Of a DNA stretch of 62,135 nt, positions 9,518 through 18,765 are shown piece after piece. A model generated the notes under the pieces. That model was not told where the DNA came from. It made no database searches and saw only the letters and a program-made list of their open reading frames with translations. Every line of letters begins with the position of its first letter. Position 1 is the first letter of the stretch. Location of the stretch: assembly GCA_017934595.1 (NCBI GenBank), contig JAGBJG010000004.1, forward strand, positions 1-62,135, given 5' to 3'. Both the position numbers and the translations under genes were made by a program. The stretch comes from Bacilli bacterium (lineage in GTDB: Bacteria > Bacillota_I > Bacilli_A > RF39 > UBA660).

Positions 9518-9805
9518 TTAGTTTATTTTTATATTTTTAGGATACTTTAATTCTAATTCTTCAAATAATTTATTCATATTAGAAATTAATGTATCAGTTT
9601 CTTTTGTATGTTTTAAGATATTTATTTTTAAATATCCAACACTCTCTTCTACATTTATACTATCTTTATCAAATTCTATAATAGCATTTATTGTAGTTAT
9701 GGCAATAGTAGATACGCTTGCGCATACAATATCTTTACCATAATCATCATAATTAGCATGACCACTAATTATTATTTCATCATCTTTAATACTAATCTTT
9801 ACCAT
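9518..9805 (-). CDS. prp: Ribosomal-processing cysteine protease Prp
   Basis: The small 95-residue protein has the Prp hallmarks [18 protein letters not shown], supplying the catalytic His and Cys. Prp cleaves the N-terminal leader of L27, an essential step in staphylococci. Its start overlaps the rplU stop by one base (TAATG), implying coupled translation, and it lies directly before its substrate gene. Confidence 0.93.
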   Translation of the reverse strand: MVKISIKDDEIIISGHANYDDYGKDIVCASVSTIAITTINAIIEFDKDSINVEESVGYLKINILKHTKETDTLISNMNKLFEELELKYPKNIKIN

Positions 9806-10107
9806 TAAATATTTTCAATCTTTGTAATTTCTAATTTAGTATATGGTTGACGATGACCTTGTGTCTTATGGTAATTATTCTTTTGAACATACTTAAATAC
9901 TTTAACTTTTTTACCTTTGCCTTGTTTTAAAACTTTAGCACTAACTTTAACACTAGTTAAGTATGGTCTACCAGATACACCATTTGCCATTAATACGTTA
10001 GGAAGTGTAACGATACTACCTTCTGGAGCATCTATTTTTTCAACGAAAATTATAGATCCTTCTTCAACATAATATTGTTTTCCTCCAGTTTCTAAAACTA
10101 CTTTCAT
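9805..10107 (-). CDS. rplU: 50S ribosomal protein L21
   Basis: L21 binds 23S rRNA in the large subunit. The 100-residue protein starts [15 protein letters not shown] and ends with the basic [11 protein letters not shown] segment. It heads the rplU-prp-rpmA operon and is preceded by an L21-type leader and RBS AAGGAGGTT. Confidence 0.97.
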   Translation of the reverse strand: MKVVLETGGKQYYVEEGSIIFVEKIDAPEGSIVTLPNVLMANGVSGRPYLTSVKVSAKVLKQGKGKKVKVFKYVQKNNYHKTQGHRQPYTKLEITKIENI

Positions 10108-10196
10108 AAACTAACCTCCTTATAATCTCAGACTCGCCATTGAGGTACTTACGTTTCTAACCTTTTCTGTGCGGTTGTAGAGAGGTCTCTACACAA
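10108..10196 (-). promoter_or_regulatory. L21 leader RNA
   Basis: The transcribed region before rplU folds into a GTAGAGACCTCTCTAC-type hairpin followed by conserved-looking unpaired segments (AACCGCACAG, GTACCTCAATGGCGAGTC) up to the RBS. Position and layout match the L21 leader of Bacilli, thought to be an autoregulatory site for the operon. Confidence 0.75.
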
Positions 10197-10202
10197 TTTA
10201 GA

Positions 10203-10231
10203 ATTTTATCATAAAATACGAATTAAGTCAA
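10203..10231 (-). promoter_or_regulatory. Promoter of rplU-prp-rpmA
   Basis: TTGACT (10226-10231), 17-base spacer, TAAAAT (10203-10208), right after the end of the sigma factor gene. Confidence 0.8.
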
Positions 10232-10234
10232 CGT

Positions 10235-10819
10235 TTATTTATGTTTTTTAAGTTTATTCCTAATTCTATATAATGTATTATCTATTTCTTTAGATGATTT
10301 ATTTAATATCTTAGCTATTTCTTTATAATTAAAACCATCTAATTTATATTTAAATACTTCATATTCATAAGTAGATAATATATCTTTAGCTAATTTATAT
10401 ATTTCAGTAATAGATTCTTTATCTACAATTATATTAAAAGGATTAATACTATTATCTTTAAACATATTTATCGTATCATCTGTATCATATGATATTGATT
10501 CAGTTAAACATCTATTTTTTAATCTTGTTCCTTTTCTTATTAACATTAACATATAATTCTCAATACACTTTTTTGCATATGTATGAAACTTAATATCAGT
10601 AACTTCATCATATGTATCAATCGCGTTAGCTAAGCCTAACATTCCTTCACCTATTAAATCAGTTATATCAAAACCTACATTAGATGATGATATTATTAGT
10701 TTTTTAGCCATGCTAACAATCAAAGGTTTATATTTCTCGTATATTATTTCATTTGCTTCTTCATTTTGTTCTTTAATATAACTTAACAACTCATAATCAT
10801 TAAAGTCTTTATATTTCAT
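10235..10819 (-). CDS. sigH: SigH-like sigma-70 family factor
   Basis: The protein has sigma region 2 (DLIGEGMLGLANAIDTYD, then FHTYAKKCIENYM) and a C-terminal region 4 helix-turn-helix (FNYKEIAKILNKSSKEIDN), a length and layout typical of SigH. In Bacillus, sigH lies in the mrnC-rlmB-yacP-sigH cluster; the same neighbours occur here without yacP. SigH drives sporulation onset in Bacillus and competence genes in Staphylococcus. The latter is relevant because a pilus locus lies at 43443-51029, though I saw no SigH-type promoter there. The start overlaps rlmB; ATG 10819 is preferred over 10840, both with weak RBSs. Confidence 0.7.
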   Translation of the reverse strand: MKYKDFNDYELLSYIKEQNEEANEIIYEKYKPLIVSMAKKLIISSSNVGFDITDLIGEGMLGLANAIDTYDEVTDIKFHTYAKKCIENYMLMLIRKGTRLKNRCLTESISYDTDDTINMFKDNSINPFNIIVDKESITEIYKLAKDILSTYEYEVFKYKLDGFNYKEIAKILNKSSKEIDNTLYRIRNKLKKHK

Positions 10820-11498
10820 TTCTTTGTCTAGCAGCTTCAAATATAACTATACCAGCTGCTACTGAAGCATTTAAACTATTTACTTTACCTTTCATAGGTA
10901 TAGAAGCAACGAAATCAGAGTTTTCTTTAACTAACCTACTTACTCCATTACCCTCACTACCTATAACAATACAACATGAACCTTTATAATCAATCTTATT
11001 ATAATCAGTTCCTTCCATATCTGTAGAAGTTATCCAGTACCCTTTTTTCTTTAGATATTCCATTGTATTAACTAAATTAGTTACTGATACAATTTTCATA
11101 TTATCTAAAGTGCCAACTGATGTTTTCATAACAGTACCATTAACATCTACACTTCTATCTTTAGGAATAATTATTCCATCTACACCTGCAGCTTCCGCAG
11201 TTCTTATAATAGCTCCAAAGTTATGTGGATCTTCTAAATGATCTAGCATTACAATAAATCCATTATCTTTGATAATATCATCTATATCATAATATTCATA
11301 ATCATCTATTTCTACTACTATTCCTTGATGAAGTCCATCTACTAATTTATCTAAATAATCTTTATCTACATATTTAATAGGACAATTTAAACTATTAGTG
11401 ATTTCTCTATCTTTAAAATCCTTATAAATATATGCTTTTTTAATTTTAGTTCCATCATCAAGAAGACTACATACTACATTTTTACCAAATACTAACAT
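10809..11498 (-). CDS. rlmB: 23S rRNA 2'-O-methyltransferase, TrmH/RlmB family
   Basis: SPOUT-class methyltransferase. It has the family motifs DPHNFGAIIRTAEAAGV, IGSEGNGVS and IPMKGKVNSLNASVAAG, which form the knotted SAM site, after an N-terminal substrate-binding domain. RlmB modifies G2251 in E. coli; the exact target here is inferred. RBS AGGAGGAAAC precedes the ATG, which overlaps the mrnC stop. Confidence 0.92.
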   Translation of the reverse strand: MLVFGKNVVCSLLDDGTKIKKAYIYKDFKDREITNSLNCPIKYVDKDYLDKLVDGLHQGIVVEIDDYEYYDIDDIIKDNGFIVMLDHLEDPHNFGAIIRTAEAAGVDGIIIPKDRSVDVNGTVMKTSVGTLDNMKIVSVTNLVNTMEYLKKKGYWITSTDMEGTDYNKIDYKGSCCIVIGSEGNGVSRLVKENSDFVASIPMKGKVNSLNASVAAGIVIFEAARQRNEI

Positions 11499-11863
11499 GT
11501 TTCCTCCTTTAAAATATATTCCATTATTTCATCTATTCTTTTATTATTACCTTCTAAATATAAATATCCAATTAATGTTTCTAATCCAGTAGCATTATGA
11601 TATGTAGCTACGTCAACATGTTTTGGATTCCTACTTTTATGATTTCTTCCTCTTTTAATAATATCTAATTCATCATCTGTAAAGAAACCGTTTTCCATCA
11701 TATCAAGTAAAAATTTACCTTGACTTCTAGCAGATACATAATTAGTAGCTTCTTTTTGTAAGTCATTTACTTTTTCAATATTTTTATCAAGTAAATATTT
11801 TCTTACATATACTTCATATATTGAATCACCTAAATAGGCTAATGCTAAAACATTTTTATTCAT
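11492..11863 (-). CDS. mrnC: Mini-ribonuclease III
   Basis: A 123-residue RNase III catalytic domain without a dsRNA-binding domain, as in MrnC, which matures 23S rRNA ends. Visible motifs are ALAYLGDSIYEVYVR, with the catalytic acidic pair, and the RGRNHKSR basic patch. The ATG at 11863 overlaps the end of rbgA, with RBS GATAGGTG. It is followed by rlmB as in Bacillus. Confidence 0.93.
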   Translation of the reverse strand: MNKNVLALAYLGDSIYEVYVRKYLLDKNIEKVNDLQKEATNYVSARSQGKFLLDMMENGFFTDDELDIIKRGRNHKSRNPKHVDVATYHNATGLETLIGYLYLEGNNKRIDEIMEYILKEETC

Positions 11864-12722
11864 TTTCACACCTATCAAATGTAATACCACTTATATAACC
11901 ATTTTTAATATCATTAATGATTATTGATATTACTTTATCATAATCTATTTCTCCGCCTTTAATTAGGCAGCCTCTTTTCTTACCTATCATATCTAAGTTT
12001 AATACAATATCTTCATCTAAACTATTAAATCCATATCTTTCTTCTAATTTATTAGGATAATATTTTTCTAATGTTTCTAGTATATATATGGCTACTCTAT
12101 TTAAAGGTAATACTTCTTCTTTAATAGCTGTAAAACTAGCTAGATTATAAGCAGTATTTCCAACATCAATTTTAGGCCATAATATTCCTGGCGTATCTAA
12201 AAGTTCTAAATCATCATCTATTCTAATCCATGATACATCTTTAGTAACACCTGGCATATTACCTACATTAGTAGCTTTTCTTCCTACCAATCTATTTATT
12301 AATGTTGATTTACCTACATTAGGTATACCAATTATACATACTCTATATTTTCTTTTTGATAAACCTTTTTCTGCTCTTTTAAGATCTTTTTCTTTCAAAA
12401 TTTCTTTAGTTAATTTAATGAATACTTTTTTATCAAATTCATGTTCAATATCCATTTTTATAACTTTATATCCTAAAGATTCATAATATTTAACCCATTT
12501 AGTAGTTTCAACCTTATCACATAAATCATATTTAGTCATAACTAATACTTTAGGTTTATCTTTTATAATATCATCTATTTCTTGTATCTTAGAAGATGCA
12601 GGTATTCTACTATCTACTAATTCATATATTATATCTATATCAGATAAGTTTTCCTTTATTAATCTTTTAGTCTTAGCCATATGGCCAGGATACCAGTTAA
12701 TGTTCGTTTTATTTTCATTCAT
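11856..12722 (-). CDS. rbgA: Ribosome biogenesis GTPase RbgA/YlqF
   Basis: A circularly permuted GTPase: the G4-type motif TKYDLCD comes first, then G1 GIPNVGKST and G3 DTPGILWP. It begins with the family's NWYPGHMAK motif. RbgA acts late in 50S subunit assembly. ATG 12722 has AGGAG upstream. It opens the rbgA-mrnC-rlmB-sigH cluster, and its promoter is an extended -10 element fused to the previous gene's terminator. Confidence 0.95.
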   Translation of the reverse strand: MNENKTNINWYPGHMAKTKRLIKENLSDIDIIYELVDSRIPASSKIQEIDDIIKDKPKVLVMTKYDLCDKVETTKWVKYYESLGYKVIKMDIEHEFDKKVFIKLTKEILKEKDLKRAEKGLSKRKYRVCIIGIPNVGKSTLINRLVGRKATNVGNMPGVTKDVSWIRIDDDLELLDTPGILWPKIDVGNTAYNLASFTAIKEEVLPLNRVAIYILETLEKYYPNKLEERYGFNSLDEDIVLNLDMIGKKRGCLIKGGEIDYDKVISIIINDIKNGYISGITFDRCENE

Positions 12723-12750
12723 TTGGATCAACTCCTTTTTTCTACAATTT

Positions 12751-12783
12751 ATTATAACATAAAAAGCAGGATTTTACTCCTGC
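12751..12783 (-). promoter_or_regulatory. Fused terminator and extended -10 promoter (before rbgA)
   Basis: The hairpin GGCAGGA/TCCTGC plus T tract (12761-12783) ends the 12789-13391 gene and runs directly into TATGTTATAAT (12751-12761, minus strand), an extended -10 promoter for rbgA. Confidence 0.7.
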
Positions 12784-12788
12784 CAATA

Positions 12789-13391
12789 TTATTTATTATG
12801 ATTACCATTTTTTTTGCCCCAATTAAACCCGATTTTCTTTGCACTTTTTATGTCTCCTGGTAAAGGTTTATTTAAACTTTCTTCAACATATCGTTCCCAT
12901 TCTTCATCACTATAAAAGTTACCCATTCTAATTCTTGGAGGACAATTCGCGTATTTTTCAGGATGTTCTAAAACATACATTCTCATTTGCTCAGTTATAT
13001 GCATTGGTTCAAAATCTTCAAACAATATATCTTTATTTACTTTCATATCAAATCCAATAATATCTTCACAGTCCATAACATATTCTGGATATACATTATC
13101 TGGTTGGTCAAGAACATATACTATATCATCATAATACATCCCTATTTCAATTACTTTATTTTTAAATCTAATCCAATAGCAAAATCTATCATCTAAACCA
13201 TATCCATCCGTCTTATGCACTTCAGATATATTTTTTTTATCAGCACAATCACAAACTAAATCAAGAAATGGCCCTAATTTTTCTTGTAACTCAAATTGAC
13301 ATTTCTCTTGTTTATATGAAGCTGTCAGCTCTTCGGCCTCTTCCATCCAATTAAATAATTTTTCAACATAATCTAAATCAATCTTTCCCAT
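12789..13391 (-). CDS. Conserved-looking protein of unknown function
   Basis: A 200-residue soluble, acidic protein with no signal peptide or membrane segment. It has scattered Cys (CQFE, CDCADK, CEDI), many aromatic residues, and a lysine/asparagine-rich tail (KKIGFNWGKKNGNHNK). I recognise no family. It has a good RBS (CAGGAGG), its own terminator, and a promoter formed by the last codons of the preceding serine hydrolase gene, so it is a genuine gene. Confidence 0.6.
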   Translation of the reverse strand: MGKIDLDYVEKLFNWMEEAEELTASYKQEKCQFELQEKLGPFLDLVCDCADKKNISEVHKTDGYGLDDRFCYWIRFKNKVIEIGMYYDDIVYVLDQPDNVYPEYVMDCEDIIGFDMKVNKDILFEDFEPMHITEQMRMYVLEHPEKYANCPPRIRMGNFYSDEEWERYVEESLNKPLPGDIKSAKKIGFNWGKKNGNHNK

Positions 13392-13411
13392 AAAAACCTC
13401 CTGTTTAATTT

Positions 13412-13422
13412 ATTATAACATA
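13412..13422 (-). promoter_or_regulatory. Extended -10 promoter overlapping a stop codon
   Basis: TATGTTATAAT on the minus strand spans the final Met-Leu-stop codons of the serine hydrolase gene and precedes the 12789-13391 gene. Confidence 0.55.
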
Positions 13423-14345
13423 TTTCTAAATATTTCAGTCACTTTACTTGTATCACTTTCTGATGACATGACACTTATTACTAATCCTTTATCCTTGTTA
13501 ATTATAATATACTGCCCGTTTGTTCCATCCCTAAATATATAACCATCTCTTGATATAAAAGTAAAATATCCAGCGCCATATTTAGGAAACAACCTATCAG
13601 CTTTTACTAAATCAGGTGTTTCTATTTGTAATTTTATCATTTCATTAATCCAACAATTTGGAATAATTGAAATATCATTATATACTCCATCATTTAAAAT
13701 TAGCATACCTAATTTATGAAAATCTTTTGGTAACAAATATAAACCTGTACATCCAGGACAATATTCACCATACTTTTCCCATTTATAATCTAATATATCT
13801 ATCTTATCAAATATATTAGATTTTATATATTGTTCTAAATCAATATTATGTTTTTCTTTAAATAATATCGATATTATAAATGGTTCTACATTATTATATG
13901 TATACATAGTATTAACTTCATTAACGATATCATAATTTAAAACATATTCATGTAATTTAGATTTATCTAAGTTCTTTTCTATTATCTCTTTATTAGTCAT
14001 TAACATATGATCATAACCTGTAGTATGAGTTAATAAAGTCCTAATTGTCCATTTCTTTATTTTATTTCTATTACTATCATTAGTAATATATTTCTCCAAG
14101 TACCTGTATACATTTTCTTCAAGTGAAAATAATTTGTTTTCAATAGCGATTCCCATTGCCATAGAAACGACTATTTTAGTGCAACTCCTAAGTTCATGTA
14201 ATTTTGAATAATCAATTACTTTATTTAAAACAGTACCATTTTGAATATATAAACTATCAATTGACACGTTTAAATCATTGATACGTTTTATTATATCTTC
14301 GTTTTTAAAATTACATTGCTCATGTTTCACTAAATGTGTTCCCAT
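13413..14345 (-). CDS. Serine hydrolase of the beta-lactamase/class C-like family
   Basis: The 310-residue protein has the SxxK motif as SCTKIVVSMAMG (about residue 55), a YxN-like YTYNN near 148, and a late GTNGQYI where family members have HTGxxG-type residues. These proteins include esterases and peptidases as well as class C beta-lactamases. No signal peptide is seen, which argues against a periplasmic beta-lactamase and for a cytoplasmic esterase or peptidase. RBS AAAGGAG. Substrate unknown. Confidence 0.75.
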   Translation of the reverse strand: MGTHLVKHEQCNFKNEDIIKRINDLNVSIDSLYIQNGTVLNKVIDYSKLHELRSCTKIVVSMAMGIAIENKLFSLEENVYRYLEKYITNDSNRNKIKKWTIRTLLTHTTGYDHMLMTNKEIIEKNLDKSKLHEYVLNYDIVNEVNTMYTYNNVEPFIISILFKEKHNIDLEQYIKSNIFDKIDILDYKWEKYGEYCPGCTGLYLLPKDFHKLGMLILNDGVYNDISIIPNCWINEMIKLQIETPDLVKADRLFPKYGAGYFTFISRDGYIFRDGTNGQYIIINKDKGLVISVMSSESDTSKVTEIFRNML

Positions 14346-14357
14346 ATTTAACTCCTT

Positions 14358-15275
14358 TTATAAATATTTTTCTTTTTTTGATGCTAATGCTTTTCTCATT
14401 ATTTCTTTTCTTAACATCGCTGGAGTTTTAATTAAAATATCATTTCCATCACAATTTAATAATTCTTTTAATCTGTTTTTTATGTCATCATTTGAATACA
14501 TTATATAACTAGAATTATCTTTAAGTGAAATAATATTTAACATCCATTCGTTACTATAACTATTCATTATTTGATTAATCAAATCTCTTTTTTCTAATAA
14601 TTTTTCTACATTCCATATAGTTAATTGCCCAAATACTTTAGGAAGAATTTCACTTACTTCTTGAAATTTTATATCATTACCAATTGATTCTTTTAAATTA
14701 TCTTCTATATATTTTTGACATTCACTAAAATATTCAGATGTATAATCATATTCATTTATTAATGCTTCTAATTTATTATAAGCTACTCTATCACGATCAG
14801 TAGTAATATTTGCAGTAAAGTTTAATGTATTATCTAGTATAGCAGCCATTAATAATTTAGCAACATCCTTATCCATTTTATCTAATAGTAAAGCTTGTTC
14901 ATATTTTTCTACAATAATAGTAGCTACTGAACCAATTAATTCAATTATAGAATTATTACCTAATTTATTATTCCAGTATTCTTCAAATCCAGGATGATGA
15001 TCAATTATTTCTACAATACTATTTTCATCTACAAATTCTGGAAAATATGATTTATCAGATAAATCTAAAATTATATATTTATCATTAGAGTTTACTGCAT
15101 AGTTATCTATAGTATATGAAATATTTTTTAAGCTATCTGTAATACTATAATTTAAGGTAGCATTACTTACAAATTTAGCTTCAATGCCTTTCATCTTAAG
15201 TAATTCTCTATAGGCAATACTACTTGCATATCCATCTATATCTATATAACTTTTTCCTACTGTTATAACTATCAT
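14358..15275 (-). CDS. DHH family phosphoesterase (family II pyrophosphatase-like)
   Basis: The metal-binding motifs DIDGYASS, ILDLSD, IDHHPG and AILDNTLNF are in the order seen in DHH/DHHA2 enzymes such as Mn-dependent inorganic pyrophosphatase. A C-terminal PAMLRKEIMRKAL resembles the RKK substrate-binding loop. At 305 residues it fits family II PPase length. It may hydrolyse pyrophosphate or a small phosphoester; the divergent C-terminus leaves this open. RBS GAGGTGA. Confidence 0.75.
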   Translation of the reverse strand: MIVITVGKSYIDIDGYASSIAYRELLKMKGIEAKFVSNATLNYSITDSLKNISYTIDNYAVNSNDKYIILDLSDKSYFPEFVDENSIVEIIDHHPGFEEYWNNKLGNNSIIELIGSVATIIVEKYEQALLLDKMDKDVAKLLMAAILDNTLNFTANITTDRDRVAYNKLEALINEYDYTSEYFSECQKYIEDNLKESIGNDIKFQEVSEILPKVFGQLTIWNVEKLLEKRDLINQIMNSYSNEWMLNIISLKDNSSYIMYSNDDIKNRLKELLNCDGNDILIKTPAMLRKEIMRKALASKKEKYL

Positions 15276-15311
15276 ATTGTCACCTCATCTAAAACAATTT
15301 AATATATATTA

Positions 15312-15345
15312 ATTATAACATAAAAAGTAGGATTAACCTACTTTT
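15312..15345 (-). promoter_or_regulatory. Fused terminator and extended -10 promoter (before DHH gene)
   Basis: The hairpin AAAAGTAGG/CCTACTTTT (15323-15345) ends the ABC operon and continues into TATGTTATAAT (15312-15322), which probably drives the DHH gene. A 28-base stretch (15322-15349) recurs exactly at 26031-26058. Confidence 0.7.
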
Positions 15346-15359
15346 ACTTATCAATAATT

Positions 15360-16499
15360 TTATGCTATTTTTTGCTTTTTCTTATTAATTATATTAGTTA
15401 AAATAACGAATACTAATGAAAATACTACTATAATTAATAAATTAGTTATAATCGGTAATATAGAATTAAAATCTATCTTATCCAATGTTTTAATTATTTC
15501 ATTAGTTGAAACAAAATAATGTGTTGGTAATATCTTAGATAAACTAACCACAGATTCAGGCATATATTCTATTGGAACAAAGCAACCACATAGGAATGAT
15601 GTACCTAACGCGACTACATTTATAATACCTGAAATAGCCGCCCTATTTTGTGTTATAGTACCTATCAAAAATCCTATAGTTACTGTACATATAACATATA
15701 CAAATGAATTTAACACATATAAAAGTCCATTAGGTGTAAATATTAAATTCTTAAATAAAACATAACCAAATATCATATAGATTATATATAATCCAAAAAG
15801 TACTATAGAATTAGCAAGTAATACTTCCTTATTATGTTTTTTATAATCATAACTACTAATTATAGTTCTTTTATATACTTTTTCTTCCTTTATACTAGAT
15901 AAAACCATACTTATTACATATAAAGATCCAGCTAAAAATGAATAATTAAGAAAATTAAAATATGAAGTCGCATAACTCAATGTATCAACATCTAGTTTAG
16001 TACTTAAGTTTACTTTAATCTCTTTTGAAACTGTATCTTCTATGTTTTTAGTTAACTCTTCTCCACTATAGTAATCTTTATATATAGACGCTACTTTAAC
16101 ATATTTATTTACTAACATCTCAGTATAACTAGAATTATAATCTCCAGTAGATTTATAATCTAAACTAATTTGATTACCATTTAATATATTAGATGAAAAG
16201 TTAGAATCTATAAATAATGCATAACTAACATCACGATAGAATAATGCATCATCTAATTTATCTTCCTTAATATCTTTAATATTAGTATGTTTACTCATAT
16301 AATTTACAAATTCTTTAGCTAATAAGCTATCATCTTTATTATATATAACAATATCCGGTTTAGTTTCTTGATAAGTAATAACATTACCTTTCGCGTTGAA
16401 CTGATTCATTAAAGAAATCGCAACTAATACTACTGTATATAAAATAAGCATTCCTTTTAATCTATTAATTACTTTAAGAACAGTTTTAAATACTATCAT
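15360..16499 (-). CDS. ABC-2 type transporter permease (second)
   Basis: A 379-residue permease with one N-terminal membrane segment, an extracytoplasmic domain of about 150 residues, then five or six membrane segments in the C-terminal half, ending in a lysine-rich tail. It includes the ABC-2 type segment FLCGCFVPIEYMPESV before the final helices. It is co-transcribed with a paralogous permease and an ATPase, start overlapping the upstream stop, so the exporter is probably a heterodimeric permease. Substrate unknown; relatives export drugs, lipids or peptides. Confidence 0.85.
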   Translation of the reverse strand: MIVFKTVLKVINRLKGMLILYTVVLVAISLMNQFNAKGNVITYQETKPDIVIYNKDDSLLAKEFVNYMSKHTNIKDIKEDKLDDALFYRDVSYALFIDSNFSSNILNGNQISLDYKSTGDYNSSYTEMLVNKYVKVASIYKDYYSGEELTKNIEDTVSKEIKVNLSTKLDVDTLSYATSYFNFLNYSFLAGSLYVISMVLSSIKEEKVYKRTIISSYDYKKHNKEVLLANSIVLFGLYIIYMIFGYVLFKNLIFTPNGLLYVLNSFVYVICTVTIGFLIGTITQNRAAISGIINVVALGTSFLCGCFVPIEYMPESVVSLSKILPTHYFVSTNEIIKTLDKIDFNSILPIITNLLIIVVFSLVFVILTNIINKKKQKIA

Positions 16500-17619
16500 A
16501 TTTTTCCCTCCTTATTGAAATTGAAGAGATTGTTAAACACAACATAGTAAATAAAAGTAAACTTACTATATCAAACCAGAATCTATTTAATGTTGTGTAA
16601 TAATATAAAGCATAAAATCCATCAGTAATCATATTACAAGGATTTATCATATTAACAAATGGTAAATTAGTATCAACAACGTATTTTAATGTTATACCCA
16701 TCATACCAGATAATACAGATAAAAACATTGTAATCGCTATTATAATTCCTATCTTTGCATCATATGAACATTTAAATAGTGATGCTACTAAAATACCTAA
16801 AGCATTACCCGCTAAAGTACCCACCATAGCCAATAATATCACATATAATATCTTATCACCAAAATCAACATGCAACACAAAGTATAAGAATAACATTAAT
16901 ATTGCTATACCACATAAAGCAACTATATATGAAGCCAAAGTCTTACTAATTACCATAACACTTTTCTTAGTTGGTGTGATAGATGATCTTTTACCTACTT
17001 CACCCATATTAGCTAAACTTGTAGTTATTGCACTCAAACCTATAGTACCGCCATACATTGCTGCCATTGCAATTAAAGTATAAAATTCTATAACAGTATA
17101 ACTTAAATTAGAATTTGATTTATTATTTAAAGATAATACATCACTATCTAATTTAGCCATAATATCTGCCGCAACATTATTAAAATTATACCCTTCTTTT
17201 AAAGCTACATTACTAAATATACTTTTTCTTTGTTCTACTTCTTCTACAATAAATTTTAATATTGTTTGATATATTCCTGATTTCCTAACATATATTTCTG
17301 GAGTATCATCTTCAAAATATAAATATCCATAAATTTGTCTTTCCTCTAATAGATTTTTAGCTTCTTCTTCACTTACATATTTAGCGTCAAATACTTCACC
17401 ATTTAAATTATCTAAAACATTTTTATATATTATGTTTTCTCTATATTCTTGATTATCTACAATCGCAATTTCAAAAATTTTCATTTGTTCATCACTTTCG
17501 ATATTTGAAAATGCCATATTAAAGAATAATCCTAATATAATTGGAAACGCAAAAGTCCAAAATATTAATGCCCTAGTTCTAAATAACGTCTTAAGTGTAT
17601 ACTTTAAATTATGTAACAT
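16486..17619 (-). CDS. ABC-2 type transporter permease (first)
   Basis: A 377-residue permease with the same plan as its downstream neighbour: one N-terminal helix, a large external domain, and a block of five or six helices (residues about 175-370). It overlaps the ATPase gene by one base (TAATG), so translation is coupled. Sequence similarity to the next gene is modest, consistent with an old duplication. Confidence 0.85.
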   Translation of the reverse strand: MLHNLKYTLKTLFRTRALIFWTFAFPIILGLFFNMAFSNIESDEQMKIFEIAIVDNQEYRENIIYKNVLDNLNGEVFDAKYVSEEEAKNLLEERQIYGYLYFEDDTPEIYVRKSGIYQTILKFIVEEVEQRKSIFSNVALKEGYNFNNVAADIMAKLDSDVLSLNNKSNSNLSYTVIEFYTLIAMAAMYGGTIGLSAITTSLANMGEVGKRSSITPTKKSVMVISKTLASYIVALCGIAILMLFLYFVLHVDFGDKILYVILLAMVGTLAGNALGILVASLFKCSYDAKIGIIIAITMFLSVLSGMMGITLKYVVDTNLPFVNMINPCNMITDGFYALYYYTTLNRFWFDIVSLLLFTMLCLTISSISIRREKYDSI

Positions 17620-18557
17620 TAATCCCTTAACTCCTTTCCAGTAAGTTCTAGGAATACATCATTTAAAGTAGGTCTTTCAGAAAATATCTTATCGTATTTA
17701 ACTTTTTTACTATTTAAATAATCAACAATTTCAGTTAAATTATTTTTACCCTTTTTATAAGTAATTACTAAAGCAGAACCATTATAAGATATAGTATCTA
17801 CATTCTTAAATTCAACAATTTCAGATACAATTTTATCAGATAAATTATCTACTTCAATAGTTACTTTTTCTTCAATATTAGTTAATTGTTTTAATTCATC
17901 AATTGTACCACTAGCTAAAATTTTACCTTTATCCAGAATAATTACCCTATCACAAAGTATTTCAACTTCCTCCATATAATGAGTTGTATAACATATAGTC
18001 GCACCATTATCTCTTAATTTTTTTATACCCTCTAAAATATTATTTCTACTTTGTGGATCAACCGCTACAGTAGGTTCATCTAAAAATATTAATTCAGGTT
18101 TATGTGCAATACCACATGCTATATTAAGTCTTCTAAGTAATCCTCCTGATAATTGTTTAGGATAAAATTTCTTAAAGTTTTCTAATCCTACTAACGCAAT
18201 TGCATCATCTATATATTTACTTCTCAATTTTTTATCTTCAATATAAAGACCACAAAAATAATCTATGTTTTCATATACCGTAAGTTCATTAAATACAGCA
18301 ACTTCTTGAAATACAACACCTATCTTTTTCTTTATATCATAAGAAGATGGTGTCATTTCACTACCAAATATTTTAATAGAACCACTACTTGTTTTAAGTA
18401 ATGATAATATTGAATTAATAGTAGTAGATTTACCTGATCCATTAGGACCTAATAATCCTAATATCTCACCTTTTCTAATTTCAAAAGACAAATTATCAAT
18501 TGCTTTTAAATTTTTGTATTCTTTTGTTAAATTCTTAACTTCAACAATATTTTTCAT
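17619..18557 (-). CDS. ABC transporter ATP-binding protein
   Basis: A 312-residue ATPase of the DrrA/NatA type with Walker A LGPNGSGKST, the signature LSGGLLRRLNIA, Walker B LIFLDEP and the H-loop TTHYMEE, followed by the C-terminal extension typical of ABC-2 exporters. It powers the two permeases encoded next in the operon. RBS GAGGAGG; consensus promoter at 18597-18625. Confidence 0.93.
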   Translation of the reverse strand: MKNIVEVKNLTKEYKNLKAIDNLSFEIRKGEILGLLGPNGSGKSTTINSILSLLKTSSGSIKIFGSEMTPSSYDIKKKIGVVFQEVAVFNELTVYENIDYFCGLYIEDKKLRSKYIDDAIALVGLENFKKFYPKQLSGGLLRRLNIACGIAHKPELIFLDEPTVAVDPQSRNNILEGIKKLRDNGATICYTTHYMEEVEILCDRVIILDKGKILASGTIDELKQLTNIEEKVTIEVDNLSDKIVSEIVEFKNVDTISYNGSALVITYKKGKNNLTEIVDYLNSKKVKYDKIFSERPTLNDVFLELTGKELRD

Positions 18558-18596
18558 AATACCTCCTCATATAATCTATATTACATAACCTTTATA

Positions 18597-18625
18597 ATTA
18601 TATAATTAATATTTTTTTTAGTCAA
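18597..18625 (-). promoter_or_regulatory. Promoter of the ABC exporter operon
   Basis: TTGACT (18620-18625), 17-base spacer, TATAAT (18597-18602). Confidence 0.8.
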
Positions 18626-18629
18626 TAAA

Positions 18630-18656
18630 ACACATAATTCAAAATTATGTGTTTTT
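18630..18656. terminator. Orphan hairpin between divergent promoters
   Basis: Ten-base arms ACACATAATT/AATTATGTGT with T tracts on both sides. It lies between two divergent genes, where no transcript needs ending; it may insulate the promoters or be left from a lost gene. Confidence 0.6.
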
Positions 18657-18713
18657 AAATTTGAAGTGCAACAAGTTTGAGTAAAGAATTTTCGGAAATT
18701 TTTAAAAGTTCTA

Positions 18714-18742
18714 TTGAAAAAAGCACATAAATTCTTTATAAT
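18714..18742 (+). promoter_or_regulatory. Promoter of the GT8 gene
   Basis: TTGAAA (18714-18719), 17-base spacer, TATAAT (18737-18742), with RBS AAAGGAG following. Confidence 0.8.
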
Positions 18743-18765
18743 ATGTGAAAAAAAGGAGTTAATCT

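Noticed and set aside
13413-14345. Secreted beta-lactamase and antibiotic resistance
   Set aside because: There is an SxxK motif but no signal peptide and a divergent third motif, so resistance cannot be claimed.
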